Assembly: GCA_947652855.1 (NCBI GenBank)
Contig: CANTEO010000014.1
Span: 1-46,700, forward strand
From: an uncultured Roseburia sp.
GTDB lineage: Bacteria; Bacillota; Clostridia; Lachnospirales; Lachnospiraceae
Reading direction: 5' to 3'
DNA: 46,700 bases
Position 1 is the first letter of the stretch. Each line of letters opens with the position of its first letter. Both the position numbers and the translations under genes were made by a program. A model generated the notes under the pieces. That model saw only the letters and a list, made by a program, of their open reading frames with translations. It was not told the origin of the DNA and ran no database searches. Positions 16,033 to 24,914 of the stretch are shown here, one piece after another.

Positions 16033-19000
16033 CTACACAATCTGCCTGGCTTTATTCCCCTGCCATGCAGCGCTCATTTCCATGCACCTTTTTTGAATTT
16101 TCTTAAGCCTTTGATATTCGTTTTTCTCCTTCAAGCAAAGCGCTGCCTGATATTCCAAAATACGGTCGTCAAGCTCGGCCAGGCCCCTCCCTTTTATGCC
16201 GCCTTCAGGCAGCACGTTAAGCTGATTGACACTCAGGCATTCCTTATAAATGTACGAATCCTTTAACTGAAGGCACAATGCTTTCGCAATATTTACACGA
16301 ATTCGGGATGGGATGTCACCCGTGCCTACCCCGCCGCCCGACACAATCAGGAAAATGTCATGCCCAATGCCTTCTTTTAATAGAGCAATCACATCGCCCT
16401 CATATTGTTCATCGGTTTTTTCCATAAAAGAAGCATAGTCATCTATGAAAATCAGAATCATAGGCCGATCGCTTTTTTGCGGCTGTGTCTCGCCGTCCCT
16501 CACTTCATCCTGACGTTTCCTATCTTCTAGCTCATCCATCATCATATGAAAAAATTTCTTAATCTTATCCAAATCATGTTCCAGCATTACGCCGCCAACA
16601 TGAGGCGCATTTACAAATGCCGACATCATCGCGCCGCCGAAATCCAACACATATATGCTCACTGTCTTCGGGCTGTATTTATGTATGGCCGCATACGCCA
16701 TCGTCTGCATCATTGTGCTCTTCCCGCTGACGATATCCCCATAAATTCCGATATGCCCGCTTTTTACTACATCCACCGACAATGGCATCTGGCTCTGATT
16801 TTCCGGGTCGTCCACTGTTCCAACTATCAGCTCTAATCCTTCCTCCTCTCCGCATTCCGGCCAAGCCCCCTCCTGATAGCAGCTCTTTTTGAACTCGTCC
16901 ATATCGTCTAAATAGATTTGCTCTGGCAGCATCGGAAGCACCAGCTTCATATTAGCCTGACAATTGCTCTCCTCCGCTATTCTAGCCAGCTCTTCCTTCA
17001 CTACGTCAAACTGAGTCTTCTCTTCCTTCCGTGAGGATTTCCCTTTTTGGGATTCTTTCACGGATTTGCCTGTCATTTCTACTTTTCCGTTCAAATTCAG
17101 CAATTTCACAATCTCAACATTGCTGCCATCCGTCTGCTCTTCATACACAGCTCCGCTATAGCCCGACTGAAACAATTCATATACCTCGTCGTTTCCCACC
17201 CGCAGATACCCGCGCCCAGCCTGCGTTATGTATGCCGCATCCGGCTTATGGAGTATGTCAATGCTGTCGCCTGTATCCTGCACCCGAAAACATAGGGAAA
17301 ACTTCGAATTGCATCGAATGTCGTCATCGACATTGCCCGTCGGCCTCTGCGTTGTCAAGATCAAATGCACGCCAAGGCTCCGCCCCAACTGCGCGACGGA
17401 AATCAGCTCCTGCAAGAAATCCTTCTGTTCCCTCTTTAATACCGAAAACTCATCTACAATGATGAAAAGATGCGGGATCGAAATCTCAGCTTCCCCATTC
17501 CTATACTTTTGCGTGTAAAGATCAATGCTATTCACGTTATATTTCGCAAATTCACGCTGCCTTCTGCGATTCTCACTCTTAATAGAAAGCATGACGCGTT
17601 TCACCTGATTCCCCGACAGATTAGAAATCTGCCCTACTAAATGAGGCAGTCTCGTCGGCTTGTCAAACAAATTCGACATACTGCCGCCCTTATAGTCGAT
17701 AATATAGAACACCACATCTTCCGGGCTATAATTTACGGCTAAGGACAGGATAAACGCCTGCATCATCTCTGATTTGCCAGAGCCCGTCATCCCCGCCACT
17801 ATTCCATGCGGGCCATGATATTTCTCATGCAAATCCAAATAACAGGGAACTCCCCCTGCCTTCACTCCAATCACGCCCCTTATATTGTCATATGTGCGGT
17901 TCTTGGCCCAAAGCTCTTTCACAGGCAGCTCCTCCGGCCTGGTTATCTGATACATCTCAAAAAACGTCAGGACGCCTGGCATCTCAGCTCCCGTCTCTAT
18001 TTCATGCACCCGCAGGCCAGTCAGACGGCGCGAGAAATCCTTCAGGGCAGCTTCCCCTAAGCTGTCAAACGTAATTTCCTGCCTGTTCCCTTCACCTTCT
18101 ATTATGCTATACATCCCTTGATACTCCGGTGTGTTCTCAATTATGAAATCACAGGCGTTCGGCAAATCCTCATAGCGCTCCGTCAATATGAAAGCGGTAA
18201 GCCCAACCGCGCCTCCCATCTCATATAAATATTTTATAGCCAATGTCCCCTCCAGCATGGACGGGTCAGAAACAAATACGACGTAATACGGCTTTGGGAT
18301 CTGCGCCTGAACGTCTGCGTCCTTCTTTTCCTCCGCCCTTTTCCGAAATATTTTCGCCAATTCGTAGCATACGTCATTGGCTTGCGCCGAATTAGAGGCC
18401 ATATACCGGACTCTTTTGTCTTCCGACCACACATGAGGAAGCCATTTTGCAAATTTCCAGCGTTCCTCTTCATTAGCAGTCCCGTCATTATAGAAAAACG
18501 CCATCTTTACATCCGTGTAACAATTTGTCGCGGCAATCTGAGCCGCAATCAACTGCCCGACGGCAATTGCGCCTTCCCGTCCTTTCCCGCCAATCACGCC
18601 GATCAGATGATGGCTGAATAAATCCAATGCAACCGGAACATTACGCAGCTTACTGAACTTCTCCTGTATCGAGCGGCACTCCTTTTCCAGATCATCCTTA
18701 AAAGCCGTAAGCCTCTTTTTGGGCGCATGGATCTCAACCGGAAACGGAACTGTGCCAATGCCGAGGCGGTATTTCAGAAAATCCTTGTGCGTAGCGTTCC
18801 TATTCCATAAAACGCCTCCTTTTCTGTCAAAATCCAAGCACTCCGACGCGCTAGGATACATCTCCAGCAAATCCGCAGAAATGGCCTTATACGCATCCCA
18901 AACCTCTTCCTCTTTCTCAGACAGGTATGCCCGATACTGCTCAACTCTTCTCTTTTCCCGCTCCTCTTTCTCTTTCTTCTGATAGCACCTGTTCATCAGC

Positions 19001-20028
19001 ATCCAAAAAATACTAAAAAATGCGGATGTCCCTGAAACCATAAGGCCGGAATACAAAAATTGGCCGCCTCCCATAGATAAGGTCAGCGCGATGCATCCAA
19101 TCAATGTAGGAAGCGCCATCGTGAAAGACGGCCCGACCGCCATCCAAAGAGGCTGCAAATTTTCTGCGATCATCTGAGGCGGGGCTTCGATCTCCACTGT
19201 CCCTTTCACTGCCTCTTTCAAGATGCGGGGCGCCCTGTGATAGATGTCTCTTCCGGAAGACGCCGCGCCCTTCGGATCGCTTTTTGCAAAATCCTCCTTT
19301 AACGGAACCCATTTCTTCCATTTTTCTTTATCATAGTCCGCCTTACTTCCTTTCTGATCGACTGCCAGGCAATCTGTCAGGAAAACCATCCGAAGTCCCA
19401 TGATGTCAATAAAATCCCCAAATTCCAATTCCTGCTCTTTTTCCACGCGATGAAAATTTACATATACGCCATTGCCATGATCGCTCCCGCTACAGTCAAT
19501 AATCTGATATCCCTTCTTCGACCTTTTCACTTTTGCATGATGCTTAGACACCAATTTTCTTTTATCAGCCCCTATTTTAATTTCATAATTATATGAAATA
19601 TCATTATGCGCATTTCTTCCAATGGTAAGTTCGTCCACTTCAGAAAGGCTTATTTTTTCATATGCATGGAACAATGAGCCTACTGATTTTACAATCAACG
19701 CGATCTCTGCCTCATCCTTCGCTTTTACATATATAAGCATTCCATTTTTCAAATTTTCTTTCGAATAGGGCCTATTCTTTTCGAAATGCAGCGTATAATG
19801 GCTGCTTTTCCTAAAACGCCATTGACCGCCCAAATTTTCAAGATCTAATATTAAGTTATTTTTTAAGCAGAAAAAATCACTGCGCAGCGTAATAGAGTAA
19901 TTCGCATCCTTTAAAGCCGGCAGCTGATATTCTTTAAACGCCTCAACTGTATATGCAGATATGACCATACCCGTATATAATTCCGTTTTCCCCTCATTCG
20001 TCGGAGCATTATCCATTACCAATCTCAT
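16033..20028 (-). CDS. essC: EssC/YukBA-type T7SS ATPase (FHA, two membrane helices, FtsK/SpoIIIE domains)
   Basis: 1,331 residues. Residues 1-110 form the degenerate N-terminal FHA-like domain of YukBA/EssC; 115-215 are an FHA domain with IGRNAHNDI (136-144), SKHHAKV and NGVYVN (186-191). Membrane helices lie at about 296-318 and 325-345. A first ATPase domain has GMTGSGKS (745-752) and LFIIVDE (854-860); a second has GDIVSGKST (1097-1105) and ILIFIDDY. A less conserved ATPase-like region spans 400-640. This is the inner-membrane motor that selects and drives WXG/LXG substrates. It is somewhat shorter than EssC of Staphylococcus (about 1,480). AGGAG lies immediately before the ATG at 20028, so a start at the TTG or ATG three to five codons later is possible. 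Confidence 0.92.
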   Translation of the reverse strand: MRLVMDNAPTNEGKTELYTGMVISAYTVEAFKEYQLPALKDANYSITLRSDFFCLKNNLILDLENLGGQWRFRKSSHYTLHFEKNRPYSKENLKNGMLIYVKAKDEAEIALIVKSVGSLFHAYEKISLSEVDELTIGRNAHNDISYNYEIKIGADKRKLVSKHHAKVKRSKKGYQIIDCSGSDHGNGVYVNFHRVEKEQELEFGDFIDIMGLRMVFLTDCLAVDQKGSKADYDKEKWKKWVPLKEDFAKSDPKGAASSGRDIYHRAPRILKEAVKGTVEIEAPPQMIAENLQPLWMAVGPSFTMALPTLIGCIALTLSMGGGQFLYSGLMVSGTSAFFSIFWMLMNRCYQKKEKEEREKRRVEQYRAYLSEKEEEVWDAYKAISADLLEMYPSASECLDFDRKGGVLWNRNATHKDFLKYRLGIGTVPFPVEIHAPKKRLTAFKDDLEKECRSIQEKFSKLRNVPVALDLFSHHLIGVIGGKGREGAIAVGQLIAAQIAATNCYTDVKMAFFYNDGTANEEERWKFAKWLPHVWSEDKRVRYMASNSAQANDVCYELAKIFRKRAEEKKDADVQAQIPKPYYVVFVSDPSMLEGTLAIKYLYEMGGAVGLTAFILTERYEDLPNACDFIIENTPEYQGMYSIIEGEGNRQEITFDSLGEAALKDFSRRLTGLRVHEIETGAEMPGVLTFFEMYQITRPEELPVKELWAKNRTYDNIRGVIGVKAGGVPCYLDLHEKYHGPHGIVAGMTGSGKSEMMQAFILSLAVNYSPEDVVFYIIDYKGGSMSNLFDKPTRLPHLVGQISNLSGNQVKRVMLSIKSENRRRQREFAKYNVNSIDLYTQKYRNGEAEISIPHLFIIVDEFSVLKREQKDFLQELISVAQLGRSLGVHLILTTQRPTGNVDDDIRCNSKFSLCFRVQDTGDSIDILHKPDAAYITQAGRGYLRVGNDEVYELFQSGYSGAVYEEQTDGSNVEIVKLLNLNGKVEMTGKSVKESQKGKSSRKEEKTQFDVVKEELARIAEESNCQANMKLVLPMLPEQIYLDDMDEFKKSCYQEGAWPECGEEEGLELIVGTVDDPENQSQMPLSVDVVKSGHIGIYGDIVSGKSTMMQTMAYAAIHKYSPKTVSIYVLDFGGAMMSAFVNAPHVGGVMLEHDLDKIKKFFHMMMDELEDRKRQDEVRDGETQPQKSDRPMILIFIDDYASFMEKTDEQYEGDVIALLKEGIGHDIFLIVSGGGVGTGDIPSRIRVNIAKALCLQLKDSYIYKECLSVNQLNVLPEGGIKGRGLAELDDRILEYQAALCLKEKNEYQRLKKIQKRCMEMSAAWQGNKARQIV

Positions 20029-20122
20029 CTCCTATCATTTCTCTGCCTTGCCAAATTCGTTGTTTGTCCAGGCCGTTTCAAAAACCGCCCAATGCATGGA
20101 ATACTGCCCTGGCGCACTATCC

Positions 20123-21400
20123 TCACAAAACAACGATTTCCTTCTGCAGCTCGCACGAACTCTTTTTCTTTTGCTTTAACGCCCATACGCCATAATACAA
20201 ATCCGACGCAAGCACATCCTGCTGAAGCATGGCAAGCCCCGTTCCGGAAAGCTGCCTTAAGGCCCTTGACGGCTTTGAGACAATCGGAACCGCCGACTTC
20301 TCCTTTATTTCACGGAATGCGCCAGAAGCATCCTTACGGAAACCTAAAAGCCGCAGATACGGCACAAAGCCACAGCCTTTCGACGCCCTAACATCCTCTT
20401 GCCTGATGTTCAGCAAGATATGCCAGAGCAGGCGGCTGATGCGGGCATATGTCATGTCCTTGCTTTTTAGCGCCATGCAAAAGCCCTTAAAGTCCGAAAA
20501 TTCAGGCAGCTTGCGGCATATGCGGCTTGAAAGCTGCCTTGTGCCATCCGCATATTCCGAAAAGCCCTGCCCCCGCTCCATCAAAAGCTTATAGTACAGC
20601 ATCTGTGAAAAATCATTCTCATCCAAAAAATGCCCCTCCTGCCCCAAAAGGAGCGAAGCCGTTTCCGGCGGAACATAGCTTGAGAGCTTTCTGCCCAACT
20701 CCTTGCGAAAATCAGGCCCCCACTCCCCTTTTTTTAGAAAATGCCGGATCGCCGTAGCGGAGCAGAACGCGCCGCTCAAGCCGGGATCATGATAGCCGTT
20801 CCCCTCCCGCTGGATGGGAATTGGGAGGATCGGCGAGGAAAGCCGCCTCAATGCTTTTAAATATTCCAGGGCAAGGATGTTATTTGGCGCGCGAAGCGCC
20901 ATAGAGAGCCTGTCCCTCCGTTCAGCATCAGCCCCCTTATATTCCGTCAGGTAATCCAAGGCCGCCTGCTGCCTTGCCGCCGGGAATGGAAGTCCCTGTT
21001 TGGCATAATTCGATAAAATATGCCTCATTTCCTCCGGCTCCTCCTCCAAAACGCCTGCGGCATCCAACAACAGCGTCTCATCCGCCGTCTCGCACCCAAA
21101 GCTGACCGCATCCACGCAGCCTAGCGCCTGAAAAAGCGCGATCCCGGCCGTAGCGAAATATTCTGCGGAGGAAACCGCAAAGATCGACGGAATCTCAAAC
21201 ACAAAATCCGCTCCGTTGGCAAGAGCGGCAGACGCCCGGCTGAATTTGTCCAGAACCGCCGGCGCCCCACGCTGAACAAAGTTCCCGCTCATCGCCACAA
21301 TGCAGCAGTCCGCTTGGGCCAGCTCCTTTGCCCGTTGGATCTGGTAACGATGCCCATTGTGAAATGGATTGTATTCTGCTACAATTCCCACAGCCCTCAT
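20123..21400 (-). CDS. tmcAL: tRNA(Met) cytidine acetate ligase TmcAL (YlbM)
   Basis: 425 residues. The N-terminus GIVAEYNPFHNGHRYQI holds the HxGH nucleotidyltransferase motif (H14, H17), followed by MSGNFVQRGAPAV, and the C-terminal half has FCSATAIRHFL, equivalent to the ISSTxIR motif. TmcAL activates acetate with ATP and places an N4-acetyl group on C34 of elongator tRNA-Met. Length fits the family. AGGAGG lies nine bases before the ATG and a promoter is visible further up. The EssC gene begins 94 bases downstream with no clear terminator or promoter between them, so the T7SS-like genes may be read from the tmcAL promoter. Confidence 0.93.
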   Translation of the reverse strand: MRAVGIVAEYNPFHNGHRYQIQRAKELAQADCCIVAMSGNFVQRGAPAVLDKFSRASAALANGADFVFEIPSIFAVSSAEYFATAGIALFQALGCVDAVSFGCETADETLLLDAAGVLEEEPEEMRHILSNYAKQGLPFPAARQQAALDYLTEYKGADAERRDRLSMALRAPNNILALEYLKALRRLSSPILPIPIQREGNGYHDPGLSGAFCSATAIRHFLKKGEWGPDFRKELGRKLSSYVPPETASLLLGQEGHFLDENDFSQMLYYKLLMERGQGFSEYADGTRQLSSRICRKLPEFSDFKGFCMALKSKDMTYARISRLLWHILLNIRQEDVRASKGCGFVPYLRLLGFRKDASGAFREIKEKSAVPIVSKPSRALRQLSGTGLAMLQQDVLASDLYYGVWALKQKKKSSCELQKEIVVL

Positions 21401-21450
21401 ATAGTAAGACCTCCTATGCGATTTGCTAAAAAATGAACCTCTGCATAGTC

Positions 21451-21479
21451 AGTATACCCCATGACGTTTCGCCCGCCAA
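21451..21479 (-). promoter_or_regulatory. Promoter for tmcAL
   Basis: Minus-strand TTGGCG (21474-21479), a 17-base spacer and TATACT (21451-21456), 50 bases upstream of the start codon. Confidence 0.55.
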
Positions 21480-21759
21480 CACTAAGTTCGTGATCGCCAA
21501 ATACAGCCCTTTTCCCCAGACATCCTCCACTCTGATCCATGCGCCCACATTCTCCCATTCCAAATGCCTGCATCCTCATTTGGACAAAACAGGAAGCAAT
21601 ACAAAATATATTCTGTCATAAAAGATTTTTTTCGATAATATCCCACAAATATCATAACTTCTCTATATTTTCTGTCAATCATTTATTAATTAGAACTTTC
21701 CAGATATGATGTATAAAATACAATAAATGAAAAAAATATATGTCACTTTCTTCAAAGGC
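21480..21759. other. Intergenic stretch upstream of tmcAL
   Basis: No convincing gene. The left half contains open frames only by chance (no ribosome binding sites). On the minus strand, TTGACA (21673-21678) and TATGAT (21651-21656), 16 bases apart, form a promoter-like pair whose transcript would run toward tmcAL. The right part (21690-21760) is AT-rich and ends at the terminator of the small membrane protein gene. Confidence 0.45.
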
Positions 21760-21787
21760 AAAAAAAGAATCCGGCATTGCCGGATTC
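21760..21787 (-). terminator. Rho-independent terminator of the small membrane protein gene
   Basis: A perfect 9-bp stem (GAATCCGGC/GCCGGATTC, 21767-21787) with a three-base loop is followed on the minus strand by seven T (21760-21766). Confidence 0.85.
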
Positions 21788-21869
21788 GCCACATTATGCT
21801 TTACAAAAAACGCCAATCTATCAACACTCGCTAAATTAGCCCTCTTAAATCACCGTCTCCTCTGCGGCG

Positions 21870-22130
21870 CTAATTCTCCTTTGAAGCCTCCTCAAGCTCC
21901 CTCGTAGCCTGCTCAATCTCTTTATGCACCTGATACATGATAAACAGGCCAAACCCCATCAAGCCAAGGCCAATTACCAGAAACGCCCCCGCGCCAATCA
22001 AGTACAGCACGGCTCCTTCTCCTGCGCTTTTCGTATTTTCCTTAAAAATCTCATATGCCAGATAAATCAGGTACACGCCGGCTAACATATAGATGACGCT
22101 CCGCACCCGTTTCCTTGCAATCTCATTCAT
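21870..22130 (-). CDS. Small membrane protein of unknown function (two membrane helices)
   Basis: 86 residues from the ATG at 22130, which has GGGGAGG upstream; a longer frame to 22190 lacks such a site. Two hydrophobic segments lie at about 12-27 (VIYMLAGVYLIYLAY) and 43-67 (LYLIGAGAFLVIGLGLMGFG), followed by a charged cytoplasmic helix (EIEQATRELEEASKEN). I do not recognise the family. It is 86 bases downstream of mglC across a hairpin, has its own terminator, and may be partly co-transcribed with the mgl genes. Confidence 0.7.
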   Translation of the reverse strand: MNEIARKRVRSVIYMLAGVYLIYLAYEIFKENTKSAGEGAVLYLIGAGAFLVIGLGLMGFGLFIMYQVHKEIEQATRELEEASKEN

Positions 22131-22156
22131 ACGTATTCCTCCCCAAAATGGAAGAA

Positions 22157-22182
22157 CCATGGATTCTGCGCAAAATCCATGG
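22157..22182 (-). terminator. Hairpin after mglC
   Basis: CCATGGATT (22157-22165) pairs with AATCCATGG-type sequence (22174-22182) in a 9-bp stem. Only a short T-rich stretch follows on the minus strand, so read-through into the next gene is possible. Confidence 0.5.
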
Positions 22183-22215
22183 CATTCCAAATCTGTAAAA
22201 CTGACGTTGCTTCTC

Positions 22216-23286
22216 TTATTTCTTTGCCAAATATTTCCTCATGTCAATTGCGCAAGCGACAAGGATAATCAAGCCTTTGATAATAAACTGCAAGTTCTGG
22301 TTGATCGCCAGGAAAATCAGCGCGCCAAAGATAATGCGGAGCACAAACACGCCGAGGATTACGCCGCTGATCTTACCGGTGCCGCCGACGAACGAGACGC
22401 CGCCGATAACGCAGGCCGCAATCGCGTCACACTCGTAGTTCTGACCCGTATTCGCGCTGTTGGAGCCGATACGCGCCGACTCTATGAATCCTGTGATTCC
22501 ATAGGTGACTCCAGCCAGCGTATGTACCAAAATCGTCGTCAATGCGACATTTACGCCGGATACGTTCGCCGCCTCCGGGTTTGAGCCAACCGCAAACATA
22601 TTTTTTCCAAATGTCGTCTTGTTCCAGATAAACCACATAATGATGACAATGACAACCGCATACCACACATAGTTCGGGATGGGAGTCCCGCCAATCCCAA
22701 CCACGCTGCCCGTCACAAACTTCTTATAGCCCTTATCCAAGCCGGAAAGCGGCTGGCCGTTATTGCCGTTTAACATAATATACATTGTTAAGAGCCCATA
22801 CGTGATGAGCTGCGTCGCCAACGTCACGATGAACGGGTGCAAGCCAAACTTGGCGACGAAAAATCCATTGATTAAGCCAATTAAGCCGCCGACCGCCATG
22901 ACAATTAAAATAACTACAGGGATCGGGAACACCGGCCAATCCGGGAACATCCTGCCCGCATAATCCACGGACTGCAGAAGAGATGCGGAGACACAGGCCG
23001 TAAGGCCGACAACGCGCCCCGCAGAGAGATCCGTTCCCGTCAGCACGATGCAGCCTGCGATGCCGCAGGCAATCGGAAGGCTCGTAGCCGATAAGGAAAC
23101 AATGTTTACAATGGAGCCCACGGATAAAAACTGCTTATTCTGCACATATGTATAAATTACTGCAATCACAAGCAGGATATAAAGCGCGTTATTTAACAAC
23201 GCCTCTTTCCAAAATTTCCCTTTCTCTTTGCCATCCAGCTCCTGATATGCTGCATAGCGGTCTTTCATATTCGCAACAACTTTCAT
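22216..23286 (-). CDS. mglC: Galactose/methyl galactoside ABC transporter permease MglC
   Basis: 356 residues with about nine to ten membrane helices and the BPD_transp_2 family pattern: ACGIAGCIVLTGTDLSAG-type segment (SLPIACGIAGCIVLTGTD), GLINGFFVAKFGLHPFIVTLA and the EAA-like GSNPEAANVSGVNV coupling region. It forms the membrane channel of the Mgl importer for galactose, glucose or methyl galactosides, pairing with MglA. AAAGGAGG precedes the ATG. It follows mglA by 15 bases and closes the mglBAC operon. Confidence 0.92.
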   Translation of the reverse strand: MKVVANMKDRYAAYQELDGKEKGKFWKEALLNNALYILLVIAVIYTYVQNKQFLSVGSIVNIVSLSATSLPIACGIAGCIVLTGTDLSAGRVVGLTACVSASLLQSVDYAGRMFPDWPVFPIPVVILIVMAVGGLIGLINGFFVAKFGLHPFIVTLATQLITYGLLTMYIMLNGNNGQPLSGLDKGYKKFVTGSVVGIGGTPIPNYVWYAVVIVIIMWFIWNKTTFGKNMFAVGSNPEAANVSGVNVALTTILVHTLAGVTYGITGFIESARIGSNSANTGQNYECDAIAACVIGGVSFVGGTGKISGVILGVFVLRIIFGALIFLAINQNLQFIIKGLIILVACAIDMRKYLAKK

Positions 23287-23301
23287 TTCACTCTGCCTCC
23301 T

Positions 23302-24801
23302 TTATACATATTTTGCCGCATATGACATGATTTCTTCCTGCGTCGTCTCCGCCGCGTTGACCTCACCCGCCAGCCTTCCGCCGGACATGACAAGGATGCG
23401 GTCGCAAATGCCAAGAAGCTCCGGCATCTCCGAAGAAACCACAAGCACAATCTTGCCTTTGTTCACCAGATCCAGGATCAACTGATAGATTTCGTACTTC
23501 GCGCCAACGTCAATGCCTCGCGTCGGCTCGTCCAAAAGCAGCACCTCCGGCTCCGTCAAAAGCCACCTGCCCAAGATGACCTTCTGCTGGTTGCCGCCGG
23601 AAAGGGAGCGAATCTTCGTCTCCTGCGTCGGCGTCTTCGTGCGCATCGCGTCAATCGACCACTGCGTGTCCTCCCGCATGCTCTTCTCGCTCAAATACAA
23701 ATTGTGCTTTTTATGCTTCTTCAAGCTGGATATGACCGTATTCTCCCGGATATTCAAAATTCCAAAAATACCGGTTGCGCGCCGCTCCTCCGTCAGCAGC
23801 GCAAAGCCATTCTTAATGGATTCCCTGGCGTTGCTGTTCTTCACCTCTTTGCCATGGAGCTTGATGACTCCGCTCTTTCTGGTTGCGACGCCAAAAATAT
23901 TCTCCAGGCATTCCGTGCGCCCGCTGCCGTCTAAGCCCGCAATGCCGACCACTTCCCCCTGACGGACCTGAAAGGAGACGTCCTTAAGCATCGAATACTC
24001 TGCCGTCAGGCCCTCCACTTCCAAAGCCACCTCGCCAGGCTTATTCGTCTTCGGCGGAAACTGATTGCCAAGCTCACGCCCCACCATCAGGCGGATGATC
24101 TCATCCATTGTCAGCTCTTTCGCCGGCTTCGTCGCCACGTACTGGCCGTCGCGCATGACCGTAATGTCGTCCGAAATCCGCAGTATTTCCGCCATTTTGT
24201 GGGAAATATAGATAATTCCGCATCCTTGGTCACGCAGCATATTTATGATTTTAAATAAATGCTCCACCTCCTGCTCCGTCAAAGAAGAGGTCGGCTCATC
24301 AAATACAATAATTTTCGAATTAAAAGAAACTGCTTTCGCAATTTCAGCCATCTGCCGTTGCGACACTGGCATCGTGCTCATAATCCTTTTCGGATCTACA
24401 TCAATCTCAAGCTTATTAAACAACGCCACTGTATCGTCATACATTTTTTTCTCATTGATCATGACCCCGGCAATTTTAGGATACCGCCCAAGCCATATAT
24501 TGTCCATGACATTCCGTTTCAATGCCTGATTCAATTCCTGATGCACCATCGCTACCCCATTCTCAAGCGCCTCTTTGGAATCTTTAAAATTTACTTCTTT
24601 CCCCTCCAGAAAAATCTGCCCGCTGTTTTTGGAATATATGCCAAACAAGCATTTCATCAGAGTCGATTTTCCCGCGCCGTTCTCGCCCATCAGCGCGTGC
24701 ACCGTTCCCCTTCTTACCGTCAGGGAAACATGGTCCAATGCCTTTACGCCGGGAAACTCCTTACATATGTCCGTCATCTGCAGCAGTACGTCCTGTCCCA
24801 T
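23302..24801 (-). CDS. mglA: Galactose/methyl galactoside ABC transporter ATP-binding protein MglA
   Basis: 499 residues with two nucleotide-binding domains, as in all CUT2 sugar importers. The first has Walker A GENGAGKST (39-47) and Walker B IIVFDEPTSS; the second has a degenerate P-loop GLDGSGRTE, signature LSGGNQQKVILGRW and LLLDEPTRGIDVGAK. The asymmetry is typical: only one site hydrolyses ATP efficiently. It energises uptake with MglC after delivery by MglB. The upstream site ATTGGAGGGTAAATC supports the start. Confidence 0.94.
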   Translation of the reverse strand: MGQDVLLQMTDICKEFPGVKALDHVSLTVRRGTVHALMGENGAGKSTLMKCLFGIYSKNSGQIFLEGKEVNFKDSKEALENGVAMVHQELNQALKRNVMDNIWLGRYPKIAGVMINEKKMYDDTVALFNKLEIDVDPKRIMSTMPVSQRQMAEIAKAVSFNSKIIVFDEPTSSLTEQEVEHLFKIINMLRDQGCGIIYISHKMAEILRISDDITVMRDGQYVATKPAKELTMDEIIRLMVGRELGNQFPPKTNKPGEVALEVEGLTAEYSMLKDVSFQVRQGEVVGIAGLDGSGRTECLENIFGVATRKSGVIKLHGKEVKNSNARESIKNGFALLTEERRATGIFGILNIRENTVISSLKKHKKHNLYLSEKSMREDTQWSIDAMRTKTPTQETKIRSLSGGNQQKVILGRWLLTEPEVLLLDEPTRGIDVGAKYEIYQLILDLVNKGKIVLVVSSEMPELLGICDRILVMSGGRLAGEVNAAETTQEEIMSYAAKYV

Positions 24802-24854
24802 GATTTACCCTCCAATCTATATTTACACCTCTCTCAAGCGCCCATATACATATA

Positions 24855-24887
24855 GAGGGGAGCCGCCACCCATGGGCGACTCCCCTC
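24855..24887 (-). promoter_or_regulatory. GC-rich hairpin between mglB and mglA
   Basis: GAGGGGAG/CTCCCCTC (24855-24862, 24880-24887) extended by CGCC/GGCG forms a very stable hairpin without a T-run. In binding-protein-dependent operons such hairpins typically stabilise the binding-protein mRNA and lower expression of the transporter genes behind it. Confidence 0.65.
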
Positions 24888-24914
24888 CATTGCCTCCTTA
24901 TGCGTCACGCAAGA

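Noticed and set aside
20029..20122. A separate promoter for the T7SS-like cluster
   Set aside because: No -35/-10 pair with acceptable spacing is visible in the 94 bases; a near-hairpin there has a mismatch and no T-run.
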